Shown: one piece after another, positions 1 to 7,753 of the stretch | How the letters are laid out: each line of letters starts with the position of its first letter | How positions within the stretch are numbered: position 1 is the first letter of the stretch | Assembly (NCBI RefSeq): GCF_001747085.1 | Contig: NZ_MDJD01000034.1 | Coordinates: 310,001-374,000 of the forward strand | Direction of reading: 5' to 3' | Length of the DNA: 64,000 nucleotides | Origin: Flavivirga aquatica | GTDB lineage: Bacteria; Bacteroidota; Bacteroidia; Flavobacteriales; Flavobacteriaceae | Translations under genes and position numbers: made by a program | The notes under the pieces: generated by a model | The model's input: only the letters and a program-made list of their open reading frames with translations | Told to the model about the DNA's origin: nothing | Databases searched by the model: none

Positions 1-240
1 GATATTAAATTTAATCAAAAAATTGATCACTAAAATTATTATGATATATGTTATTTAAAGTTCTGAGGTTTAAAATATTCGTTTTTTTTTAATATCAATT
101 TTATTAAATGTATGAGTTGAATGTTTTTTTGTTGAATTATTGTAATCTATACATAGTATATACTTACATATTGAGTAGGTAATATTTTCTTTTTTAAGGC
201 GAGTAATATTTTGAAATCACTTTTTTTGTATTAAAAATTT

Positions 241-273
241 ATTGGTGCTAGCATTTCAAATTTAGTATTTTTG
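241..273 (+). promoter_or_regulatory. Predicted mnmE promoter, leaderless type
   Basis: An ATTG at 241-244 and a perfect TAnnTTTG box (TATTTTTG, 266-273) are 21 bases apart, the Bacteroidota sigma pattern. Exactly four bases separate the box from the ATG at 278, so transcription may begin at the A of the start codon. In an AT-rich genome such boxes also occur by chance. The rest of 1-240 shows no gene. Confidence 0.45.
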
Positions 274-277
274 CTAT

Positions 278-1666
278 ATGATTAATCAAGATACCATAAT
301 TGCTTTAGCTACACCATCAGGGGCTGGAGCTATAGCTATTATAAGACTATCTGGAAAAGATGCAATAGGTTTAGTAGAGAGCCATTTTAGATCTATTTCT
401 GGTAAGACTTTAGTAAAGCAAAAAACACATACAATACATTTAGGGCATATTATAGATAAAAATAGAACTATTGATGAAGTATTAATATCTATTTTTAAAA
501 ACCCAAATTCGTATACAGGTGAGGATGTAATTGAAATTTCGTGCCATGGTTCTAATTATATACAACAAGAAATTATACAATTATTTTTAAGAAAGGGCTG
601 TCGTATGGCTACAGCTGGGGAGTTTACATTACGCGCTTTTTTAAATGGTAAGCTAGATTTGTCTCAGGCCGAGGCAGTAGCAGATTTAATCTCTAGCGAT
701 AATGAAGCATCACATCAGATTGCGATGCAACAAATGCGAGGTGGTTTTTCATCTGAAATAGCTAAACTCCGTGAAGAACTTTTAAATTTTGCATCTCTTA
801 TAGAGTTAGAACTTGATTTTGCTGAAGAGGATGTGGAGTTTGCAGATAGAATTCAGTTTAAAGATTTAATAGAACGTATTGTATTTGTTTTAAAACGATT
901 AATAGATTCTTTTGCTGTTGGAAATGTTATTAAAAATGGTATTCCAGTGGCTATAGTTGGAGAGCCTAATGTTGGAAAATCAACACTTTTAAATGCGCTT
1001 TTAAATGAAGAACGTGCTATTGTTTCAGACATTGCAGGAACAACAAGAGATACTATTGAGGATGAAATTTCAATAGGAGGTATGGGGTTTCGATTTATAG
1101 ATACAGCAGGTATTCGTGATACGAAAGATGTAGTTGAAAGCATAGGTATAAAAAAAACTTTCGAAAAAATTGATCAAGCTCAAGTTGTTATATATTTATT
1201 TGATGCATTGGATTTTAAAGTATCAAGCTCTAGATTTCAAGTTGAAATAGAAAAAATAAAAAATAAATACCCACAAAAGCCACTTTTAGTTATTGCTAAT
1301 AAAATTGATAAGTTATCAGAGGAAGAAATTTTTAGTCTAAAATCTAAAATTTCATATGTAGAATTATTATCAGCAAAAACAAATATTGGTGTTGATACTT
1401 TACAAGAAAAGCTACTCAGTTTTGTAAATACTGGAGCATTGAGGAATAATGATACAATAGTTACTAACTCACGTCATTATGATTCTTTATTAAAGGCATT
1501 TGAAGGTATAGAAAAAGTAAAAGAAGGATTAGAGTTTGGTTTGTCTGGAGATTTATTAGCGATAGACATTAGACAAGCACTATATCATTTTGGTGAAATT
1601 ACTGGCGAGATTACTAATGATGATTTACTTGGTAATATTTTTGCTAATTTCTGTATCGGTAAATAA
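278..1666 (+). CDS. mnmE: tRNA uridine-5-carboxymethylaminomethyl(34) synthesis GTPase MnmE
   Basis: MnmE works with MnmG to modify the wobble uridine (U34) of certain tRNAs; it is a cytosolic, potassium-activated GTPase. The 462-residue length is full size. The order is the N-terminal folate-binding domain, then a helical domain interrupted by the G domain: P-loop GEPNVGKS near residue 228, GTTRDT, DTAG near 274 and NKID near 340. The protein ends in the invariant CxGK motif (CIGK), whose Cys is needed for modification. The ATG at 278 matches the family N-terminus (TIIALATPSG) and follows a promoter box by four bases, so the mRNA may be leaderless. The gene stands alone and converges with the regulator gene downstream. 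Confidence 0.97.
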   Translation: MINQDTIIALATPSGAGAIAIIRLSGKDAIGLVESHFRSISGKTLVKQKTHTIHLGHIIDKNRTIDEVLISIFKNPNSYTGEDVIEISCHGSNYIQQEIIQLFLRKGCRMATAGEFTLRAFLNGKLDLSQAEAVADLISSDNEASHQIAMQQMRGGFSSEIAKLREELLNFASLIELELDFAEEDVEFADRIQFKDLIERIVFVLKRLIDSFAVGNVIKNGIPVAIVGEPNVGKSTLLNALLNEERAIVSDIAGTTRDTIEDEISIGGMGFRFIDTAGIRDTKDVVESIGIKKTFEKIDQAQVVIYLFDALDFKVSSSRFQVEIEKIKNKYPQKPLLVIANKIDKLSEEEIFSLKSKISYVELLSAKTNIGVDTLQEKLLSFVNTGALRNNDTIVTNSRHYDSLLKAFEGIEKVKEGLEFGLSGDLLAIDIRQALYHFGEITGEITNDDLLGNIFANFCIGK

Positions 1667-1736
1667 GGGTATATCTATGATAATTAACTATTTATAATGT
1701 TAATAGCTTAGACCCTTTTGGAGATATTAAGTCAAT

Positions 1737-2114
1737 TTACAAGCAGTTACTACATACGCCTACAATAAACAAACTTGCAGATTCAACCATATAACCATTT
1801 ATGGGAGGTAGCGTAAAGCTTACCGATAGACATTCAACCTCACCACATGTTTTACATTGGAAGTGCGGATGCACGTCATTATGTGTTTCGCAAGAGCAGT
1901 CCTGACATTTCGCATACCACTTAAGACCTCCTTTACCAACAAAAGAATGCACAACACCATCATCCATAAGTTTATCCAATATACGATAAACAGTGGTTTT
2001 GTTCATTTGTGCTTCCAATAATTTAATTAAATCTACAACGGAAATTGCTTTTTCATTATTATCGAAAATATTAAGCAAGGTTTTAACCTGTTTTGTTTGT
2101 CTCGTGATACCCAT
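1737..2114 (-). CDS. Fur-family metal-responsive transcriptional repressor
   Basis: A Fur-superfamily winged-helix regulator of 125 residues. The recognition-helix region KTTVYRILDKL lies near residues 39-49, a His-rich metal-binding stretch (HPHFQC) near 82-87, and two CxxC pairs (CKTC 87-90, CSNC 121-124) form the usual structural zinc site. I start it at 2114 (MGITRQ) rather than the ATG at 2132. The later start lies four bases after a perfect TATATTTG box on this strand, and the earlier one would put the operator palindrome inside the coding region. It is divergent from a MerC-like gene with two matching palindromes between them, so autoregulation is likely. The metal cannot be read from sequence; the Cys4 site and context favour a Zur-like role, but iron is not excluded. 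Confidence 0.9.
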   Translation of the reverse strand: MGITRQTKQVKTLLNIFDNNEKAISVVDLIKLLEAQMNKTTVYRILDKLMDDGVVHSFVGKGGLKWYAKCQDCSCETHNDVHPHFQCKTCGEVECLSVSFTLPPINGYMVESASLFIVGVCSNCL

Positions 2115-2118
2115 AATA

Positions 2119-2150
2119 CAAATATAACGCAACTTAGTTGCATTATGAAA
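2119..2150 (-). promoter_or_regulatory. Predicted promoter of the Fur-family gene
   Basis: On the minus strand a perfect TAnnTTTG box (TATATTTG) occupies 2126-2119 with a TTTC at 2150-2147, 20 bases upstream. Four bases follow before the ATG at 2114, which predicts a leaderless transcript. The first operator palindrome lies in the spacer between the two boxes. Confidence 0.5.
2129..2141. promoter_or_regulatory. Operator palindrome 1 (Fur-family site)
   Basis: GCAACT-T-AGTTGC is a perfect 6-base inverted repeat around one centre base; the dyad extends to nine bases per arm with one mismatch. It sits between the two promoter boxes of the regulator gene, where a bound repressor would block polymerase. 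A near copy lies 38 bases further on. Confidence 0.65.
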
Positions 2151-2166
2151 TAATATATTGTACTAT

Positions 2167-2181
2167 TGCATCTCAGTTGCA
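2167..2181. promoter_or_regulatory. Operator palindrome 2 (Fur-family site)
   Basis: TGCATCT-C-AGTTGCA is a 7-base inverted repeat with one mismatch. It shares the AGTTGCA half-site with palindrome 1. It ends 12 bases before the MerC-like ATG at 2194 and overlaps the probable transcription start on the plus strand (weak box TACTATTG, 2161-2168). Confidence 0.6.
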
Positions 2182-2193
2182 TTAAAATTAATT

Positions 2194-2604
2194 ATGGCAT
2201 TATTTATTACTAAATCAGATTCCATTGGGGTGCTATCTAGCGGTCTATGTTTATTACATTGTCTAGCTACACCATTTTTGTTTGTTTCGCAAACGCATAT
2301 TTCACAATGTTTTGAAACAAAGCCTATTTGGTGGTCGAGCATTGATTTTATATTTATAATAGTTTCTGCTGTAGCAATATATAGAACGGTAAAAACCACG
2401 ACAAGACAATGGATAAAAATTGCACTTTGGATAAATTGGTTTATAGTATTGGTTCTTATAATAAATGAAAAAATGGGATGGTTACACTTATCCGAAAGTT
2501 TTATTTATTTTCCAGCAGGTGGTTTAATATTTTTTCATATTTATAATAGTAAATACTGTCAATGTAAAAATGGAGAATGCTGCGTAAATAAAGTTTTTGA
2601 GTAA
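2194..2604 (+). CDS. MerC-like integral membrane protein
   Basis: A 136-residue membrane protein that resembles the MerC family: an N-terminal D-S-x-G...S-x-x-C-x-x-x-C motif (D9, C19, H22, C23) followed by about four hydrophobic segments. A Cys-rich tail (KYCQCKNGECC) lies near residues 120-131. MerC proteins move mercury or related metal ions across the inner membrane; here a role in zinc or another metal is more likely, because the gene is divergent from a Fur-family regulator and preceded by its operators. A TTG at 2158 would also open the frame, but it overlaps the promoter and operator, so I take the ATG at 2194. The stop overlaps the next start (TAATG), which indicates translational coupling. 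Confidence 0.75.
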   Translation: MALFITKSDSIGVLSSGLCLLHCLATPFLFVSQTHISQCFETKPIWWSSIDFIFIIVSAVAIYRTVKTTTRQWIKIALWINWFIVLVLIINEKMGWLHLSESFIYFPAGGLIFFHIYNSKYCQCKNGECCVNKVFE

Positions 2605-2939
2605 TGAAAAAAATTAAAAGATTTTCTAGTTTTCTTTTAGTGGTGTTCATCTTTATGAATCACCTCATTTCATTTATTCATGCATTTGAACATCAGAATG
2701 ATACTATAATAACTATTTCTTCAAATGAATTAGAGTATGACCAAAATTCTGATGTTAATGAACGTTGTTGTTTTTGTGATATATATTTTAACCTAAAGTA
2801 TTCTCAACTTCAGCCTTTATCATATTCGTTAATTGTTCCTAATTATATTTCTTATCATATTATAGATAAGCAAAAGGGCATAAAAGGCATTGTTTTATTT
2901 AGGAAAAAATCAAGGTCTCCACCTTTTTCTATTACCTAG
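2604..2939 (+). CDS. Small membrane-anchored or exported protein, Cys cluster
   Basis: A 111-residue protein I cannot assign to a named family. The N-terminus (residues 1-28) is a hydrophobic signal or anchor after MKKIKR. The rest would be periplasmic and contains HAFEH near residue 26 and a CCFC cluster near residue 55, which are possible metal ligands; the tail is basic and ends SPPFSIT. It overlaps the MerC-like gene by one base, so the two are probably cotranscribed in the metal-regulated unit. About 140 bases without a gene separate it from the ABC ATPase, so a second promoter there is possible. Confidence 0.6.
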   Translation: MKKIKRFSSFLLVVFIFMNHLISFIHAFEHQNDTIITISSNELEYDQNSDVNERCCFCDIYFNLKYSQLQPLSYSLIVPNYISYHIIDKQKGIKGIVLFRKKSRSPPFSIT

Positions 2940-3082
2940 AAATTTGAGCACCTAACATATTCTGGTAGCTATATTGAAAATAGTTTGCTATGAACCTGTT
3001 TAGTTTTTTATTTATTTAGATGCTCGTTTGCCCTTTCCTTTATTAAGGCAATTCCATATATCAATTCTTTTTAATATTTACT

Positions 3083-3775
3083 ATGCTACAAGCAAAAAAC
3101 CTTAGTATGCGCTATGAAGGCAAATTAGCGCTCAAAAATCTAAGTTTTACGGTAGCTCCTGGAGAAATTTTTTGTCTATTAGGGCAAAACGGAGCTGGTA
3201 AAACTACCACAATTAATATTTTTTTAGGATTAATAGAGCCAACTTCTGGTGAGGCCTTAATAGGTAATTCTTCTATAATAAAAAACAAATCGTCAAGAAG
3301 TGCTATTGCTTATATCCCAGAAATAGTACAATTATATGGCAACTTATCTGGTTTAGAGAATTTAGAATTTTTCAGTCGATTAGCAGGGTTTGTCTATAGC
3401 CAAGAAGAACTTGCTAGTTTTTTGCAATGTGCTAATCTACAAGAGGAAGCACATAAAAAACGATTGTCAACCTATTCTAAAGGTATGCGTCAAAAAGTAG
3501 GTATAGCAATTGCCTTAGCTAAAAATGCAAACTACATTTTAATGGATGAACCTACCTCTGGTTTAGACCCCAAAGCTTCGGTGGAATTTGCAAAAATATG
3601 TAAAGAATTATCGACCAATGGCGTTGCTATTCTTATGGCTACGCATGACATTTTCAATGCCGTTAATATAGGCTCAAAAATAGGAATAATGCGAGAAGGT
3701 ACTTTGGTTCATACTACCGAAACCTCAAAAATATCTGCTCAAGAACTTCAAGATTTATATATAAAAACAATTTAA
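3083..3775 (+). CDS. ABC transporter ATP-binding protein
   Basis: A 230-residue ABC ATPase of the CcmA/NosF type that serves ABC-2-like permeases. Walker A is GQNGAGKTT near residue 34, the signature is YSKGMRQK near 131 (a Ser-Lys-Gly-Met variant usual in this group), Walker B is YILMDEP near 151, and the switch His lies in MATHD. It is followed after 23 bases by a TonB-dependent receptor and then by two DUF3526-type permeases, so it most likely energises the pair. The direction of transport is uncertain: ABC-2-type pumps usually export or move proteins and lipids, while the TonB receptor suggests uptake. Confidence 0.9.
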   Translation: MLQAKNLSMRYEGKLALKNLSFTVAPGEIFCLLGQNGAGKTTTINIFLGLIEPTSGEALIGNSSIIKNKSSRSAIAYIPEIVQLYGNLSGLENLEFFSRLAGFVYSQEELASFLQCANLQEEAHKKRLSTYSKGMRQKVGIAIALAKNANYILMDEPTSGLDPKASVEFAKICKELSTNGVAILMATHDIFNAVNIGSKIGIMREGTLVHTTETSKISAQELQDLYIKTI

Positions 3776-3798
3776 TCAAACTTAAATAAAAACTAAAA

Positions 3799-6300
3799 AT
3801 GAACTTTAAAAACATCGTATTTGTAATTATTCTTTTAGCTATACAAATAGGTTTTTCACAATCTAAGGTCAGTGGAAAGATTGTAGACGAAAAGAATGCT
3901 CCAATACCAGGAGCCAATATAATTATTACAAATAAAGCTTCTGAAAAAAAAGGAGCTTCCACAGATTTTGAAGGAAATTTTAGCCTTCAACTAGATGAAA
4001 GTGGAACGTACAATTTAAAAGTAACTTTCATTGGTTTTAAAACGTATAAAATCTCAATTGAAGCCATAGCAAATCAGAATATAAACTTAGGAGTCATAAC
4101 ACTTAATGAGTCTCTTGAATCTTTACAATCTGTTGAAATTATTGGAAGAAAACGTAAAGATTATAATAGCGATTATTCCTTTTCGGCTACAAAAACAGCT
4201 ATTAAAAATAAAGAGCTTCCGCAAGCAGTTGCAACTGTAACAAAAGAACTTCTTTCAGATCGTTTAGCCTTTCAACTACCAGATGCTGTAAAAACAGTAA
4301 GTAGCGTATCGGCTACGGGTTTATATAATCATTATAATATTAGAGGTATAACTCAAGGTGATGATGGACAAGTGCTTAATGGAATGCGTACACGACAGTA
4401 TTACTTTTTACAACCCATTACCTCACACTTAGAACGTGTAGAAGTTATTAAAGGTCCAGCTTCGGTAACGTTTTCTAGTGCCGATCCTGGAGGAACTGTA
4501 AACATGGTAACTAAAAAGCCATTAGCAGAAAAAAGAAGTTCAATAGGTTTTACTACAGGGAGTTTTGGTACTCTTAGAGCGACTACAGATTTTACAGGAC
4601 CATTAAATGATTCTAAAACTCTTTTATACCGTTTCAATGCAGCGTTTCAAGAAGCAGATTCTTTTAGAGATGTTGTAAATAACAATGCTATTTTAATTTC
4701 ACCATCTTTTAGTTATGTGCCAAACGAGAACACATCGCTTAACGTTGAAATGATTTACAATGATGCTGAAGGAAATTTAGATAGAGGTCAGCCAATTTTT
4801 GGAGCCATTAATGGTGAGTTTGATTTGAATAGTACACCAATTACAAGGAATGTTGGTGCTTCAAACGACCATTACAAAACTAAAGAGGTTATATTTATGG
4901 CTAAATTTAATCAAAAGTTTACTGAAAACTTTGGTTTTAATGCTCAGTTTATGAAACAAACTTGGGATGAAGATTTAGCCGAGCATAGAGTGGATGGAAC
5001 AGCAGTTAATATTGATGGCGATGTGATTCCTACACTTGCAAGAATGCGATACGATAGAAGACAACAATTTTGGGAAACAGATAACTTTAGTACTTATTTT
5101 AATTATGACATCAAAAAAGGCAACATTACCAATAAACTATTAGTTGGATATGATGCTACGCGATGGGAAAGGCAAATTGGAGCTGGATTTCTTCGAGCTA
5201 GGAGATATTTAACCGTTAGCGGTAGACAGTCTAATTTTGATGCAAGTAATCCAGATAATTTTCAACAAATGGTTGTAGATGGTGTAGTTATGCCAGTACC
5301 AGCTGTTCCGCATTTTAATTTAGAAAATCCTTTCAACGGCGCTAGAAATACAGATAGTTATAACCTTGCTGAATTAACAATACCAGCAAATTTAAATACT
5401 TCAAATGGTATATATATTCAAAATCAATTCAAAGTTGGGAAATTTTCAGCTTTAGTAAACTTAAGATATGAATGGTTTACAGACATATTTGATTATAAAG
5501 GTAATGAAGAAGAATTTAAGACTAGTGCTTTTGTTCCTAGACTTGGTTTAACCTGTGAAATAACAGATGAGATCAGTGCCTATGCAACTTATTTAGTTGG
5601 TTTTCAGCCGCATACTAACACCGTATCGTTATCACCTACAGCAGAAGGATTTTTCTGGGCAGCTTCACCAGGGAGATTTGATCCTTTAGAAAGTACCTTA
5701 ACAGAAGTAGGTGCTAAAGGCGAATTTTTAAATGGTAAAATATTTGCCAACTTCGCAATTTTTGAAGTTACACAAAAAAATATATTACTTGGAGATACTT
5801 ATAATTTAGATAACTTAACCACAAGAGGTGAGCAAAGAAGTAGAGGTTTTGAAACTGATATTTCAGGTTATGTATTACCTAATTTACAATTAACAATTTC
5901 CTATGGGTACACAGATGCTACCATTGAAGAAGATGCTGTTGAAGAATTTATAGGTGAACGCATAGGTGGAGCCCCAAAACATAATGCAAATTTTTGGGGT
6001 AGATACGATTTTAATTCAAACTCTATGTTAAAAGGAATAGGAATTGGTTTAGGCGCTCAATATGTAGACGATAAATATACTTGGTATAATCCAACATATG
6101 CTACTGCTAGAATATTATTACCCGAATATACAGTATTTGAAGGCGCTATATATTACAAGCCAAATAATACAAATATGCAGTTAACCATTAAAATAAACAA
6201 TTTATTTAATAAAACGCATTGGTTAGGTGGTCTTAATCCTTCTAGATTAGGACCGGGTGTACCAAGAAATGTTTTACTAAATGCAACCTATAATTTTTAG
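3799..6300 (+). CDS. TonB-dependent outer-membrane receptor with N-terminal CarboxypepD_reg-like domain
   Basis: An 833-residue receptor. The signal peptide ends near residue 20 (GFS/QSKV), leaving Gln as the mature N-terminus. Residues about 22-110 form a carboxypeptidase-regulatory-like domain typical of Bacteroidota receptors. The plug follows (about 130-245, with LNGMRTR, LERVEVIKGPASVTFSSADPGG and VNMVTKKP), then a long beta-barrel ending in Phe (NATYNF). The plug resembles siderophore and metal-complex receptors more than SusC, and no SusD partner is present. It lies between an ABC ATPase and two permeases in a tight gene run behind a Fur-family operator, so the likely substrate is a metal ion or metal chelate. 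That substrate is inference. Confidence 0.92.
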   Translation: MNFKNIVFVIILLAIQIGFSQSKVSGKIVDEKNAPIPGANIIITNKASEKKGASTDFEGNFSLQLDESGTYNLKVTFIGFKTYKISIEAIANQNINLGVITLNESLESLQSVEIIGRKRKDYNSDYSFSATKTAIKNKELPQAVATVTKELLSDRLAFQLPDAVKTVSSVSATGLYNHYNIRGITQGDDGQVLNGMRTRQYYFLQPITSHLERVEVIKGPASVTFSSADPGGTVNMVTKKPLAEKRSSIGFTTGSFGTLRATTDFTGPLNDSKTLLYRFNAAFQEADSFRDVVNNNAILISPSFSYVPNENTSLNVEMIYNDAEGNLDRGQPIFGAINGEFDLNSTPITRNVGASNDHYKTKEVIFMAKFNQKFTENFGFNAQFMKQTWDEDLAEHRVDGTAVNIDGDVIPTLARMRYDRRQQFWETDNFSTYFNYDIKKGNITNKLLVGYDATRWERQIGAGFLRARRYLTVSGRQSNFDASNPDNFQQMVVDGVVMPVPAVPHFNLENPFNGARNTDSYNLAELTIPANLNTSNGIYIQNQFKVGKFSALVNLRYEWFTDIFDYKGNEEEFKTSAFVPRLGLTCEITDEISAYATYLVGFQPHTNTVSLSPTAEGFFWAASPGRFDPLESTLTEVGAKGEFLNGKIFANFAIFEVTQKNILLGDTYNLDNLTTRGEQRSRGFETDISGYVLPNLQLTISYGYTDATIEEDAVEEFIGERIGGAPKHNANFWGRYDFNSNSMLKGIGIGLGAQYVDDKYTWYNPTYATARILLPEYTVFEGAIYYKPNNTNMQLTIKINNLFNKTHWLGGLNPSRLGPGVPRNVLLNATYNF

Positions 6301-6305
6301 TTTTC

Positions 6306-7751
6306 ATGAAGAATACTATTGTTGTTTTATTAGGGAGGCAGTTTTTCAAGAAGACCTTTTTCACTAAAGGTCTTTTTGTACTGTTGTTGCTATTTTTAAT
6401 AGTTTTAACTTATGTAACCATAAATGGTTGGAATGCTTTTGAAATGCATCACGATAGTGTAGAGCATCATCAAGAAGAATCAAGGGATAGTTGGGAGTCT
6501 AATCCCGATAAGCATCCACATAGAATGGCACATTTTGGTTCTTTTGTTTTTCGTATACAACACCCGTTGAGTATTTTCGACTCTGGTCTAGAAAGTTATA
6601 CTGGAAATTCTATTTATTTAGAAGCGCATAAACAAAATACTGCAAATTTTTCTGAAGCAGCCTTGTCTACTGGTTTAGTGCGTTTTGGCGATTTAAATAT
6701 TGCGTTATTATTGCAACTAATTTTGCCGTTAATTATCTTTTTTATTGGTTATGCGTCTATCACTTCAGAAAAAGAAAATAGGACATTAAAAATAATTTAC
6801 CTTCAAGGCGCATCGATGAAACATATACTTTTAGGTAAAGCTTTAGGTTTGTTTTTGGTATCGACATTGTTTTTTGTGCCAGCTCTAATCGCTTTATGGG
6901 GGATCACTATTATAGAAAACCATAATATACATAGCGAAATTATTATGCGAGTATTTTTAATTACGGTTAGTTATGTGCTGTTTTTTATGGTGCTATGTTT
7001 TATAACGGTAATCATTTCTGCCAAAAGTGAAAACTCTAATAAATCTTTATTGAGTTTATTGGGGGGATGGTTGTTATTCTTTATAATTATCCCCAAAACA
7101 GCTCAAGTAGTTGGTAACTACCTACATCCAAATTTATCTAAAATTGAATTTAGGGAAGTGATTGAAACCGAAGTTGCTAAACAAGGAGATAGTCATAATC
7201 CAGACGATCCATATTTTAATAAAATACGTGATTCAATTTTAAAGGTGAATAATGTTACCAATGTAAAAGACTTACCATTTAATTACAGTGGATTTTTAAT
7301 GAGCAAAGGCGAAGAACAAACGGCTAAAATTTATGCAAATCAGCATGACAAATTAATTAAAACCTATGAAAATCAAAATAGTATTACTACTAGTTTAGTG
7401 CTGTTTAATCCTTATCTAGCCATCAAAAATTTATCTATGGGGTTGTCAGGAACAGACTTTCATACATATACCAATTTTTTATCGCAAACAGAGCGTTATA
7501 GGTATGAACAATCACAATATATGAATAACCTTCAAATGAAATTTATTAGTAATAAAGCTAAAAGTAGCGAAGGAAAAGTACACGTTGTGGATAAAAGTTA
7601 TTGGAAAGCTGCACCAAAGTTTAATTATGAATTTTTAGCTATTTCTGAAATTATGAAACATCAAGTTTTTTCAATATTAGCCTTGGGTATTTGGTTATTA
7701 CTTACTATCGTTATTATGACAAATTTTTCTAACCGTTTTAAAATTATTTAA
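6306..7751 (+). CDS. DUF3526-type ABC transporter permease with His-rich loop
   Basis: A 481-residue membrane protein with the ABC-2/DUF3526 layout: one N-terminal transmembrane segment (about 18-40), a long extracytoplasmic region, then a block of about five segments beginning near residue 135 (LLLQLILPLIIFFIGYASI) with the cytoplasmic SEKENRTLKI motif, another large loop, and a last segment near the C-terminus. Just after the first segment is a His-rich stretch (HH, EHH, HPHRMAHF, about residues 48-78), a plausible metal-binding face. The gene starts five bases after the TonB receptor and three bases before its paralogue, so the three are cotranscribed. DUF3526 is assigned from layout and motif memory. 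Confidence 0.8.
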   Translation: MKNTIVVLLGRQFFKKTFFTKGLFVLLLLFLIVLTYVTINGWNAFEMHHDSVEHHQEESRDSWESNPDKHPHRMAHFGSFVFRIQHPLSIFDSGLESYTGNSIYLEAHKQNTANFSEAALSTGLVRFGDLNIALLLQLILPLIIFFIGYASITSEKENRTLKIIYLQGASMKHILLGKALGLFLVSTLFFVPALIALWGITIIENHNIHSEIIMRVFLITVSYVLFFMVLCFITVIISAKSENSNKSLLSLLGGWLLFFIIIPKTAQVVGNYLHPNLSKIEFREVIETEVAKQGDSHNPDDPYFNKIRDSILKVNNVTNVKDLPFNYSGFLMSKGEEQTAKIYANQHDKLIKTYENQNSITTSLVLFNPYLAIKNLSMGLSGTDFHTYTNFLSQTERYRYEQSQYMNNLQMKFISNKAKSSEGKVHVVDKSYWKAAPKFNYEFLAISEIMKHQVFSILALGIWLLLTIVIMTNFSNRFKII

Positions 7752-7753
7752 TA

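Noticed and set aside
2158-2193. TTG start at 2158 for the MerC-like gene.
   Set aside because: It would place operator 2 and the probable transcription start inside the coding region; the ATG at 2194 starts directly before the conserved motif.
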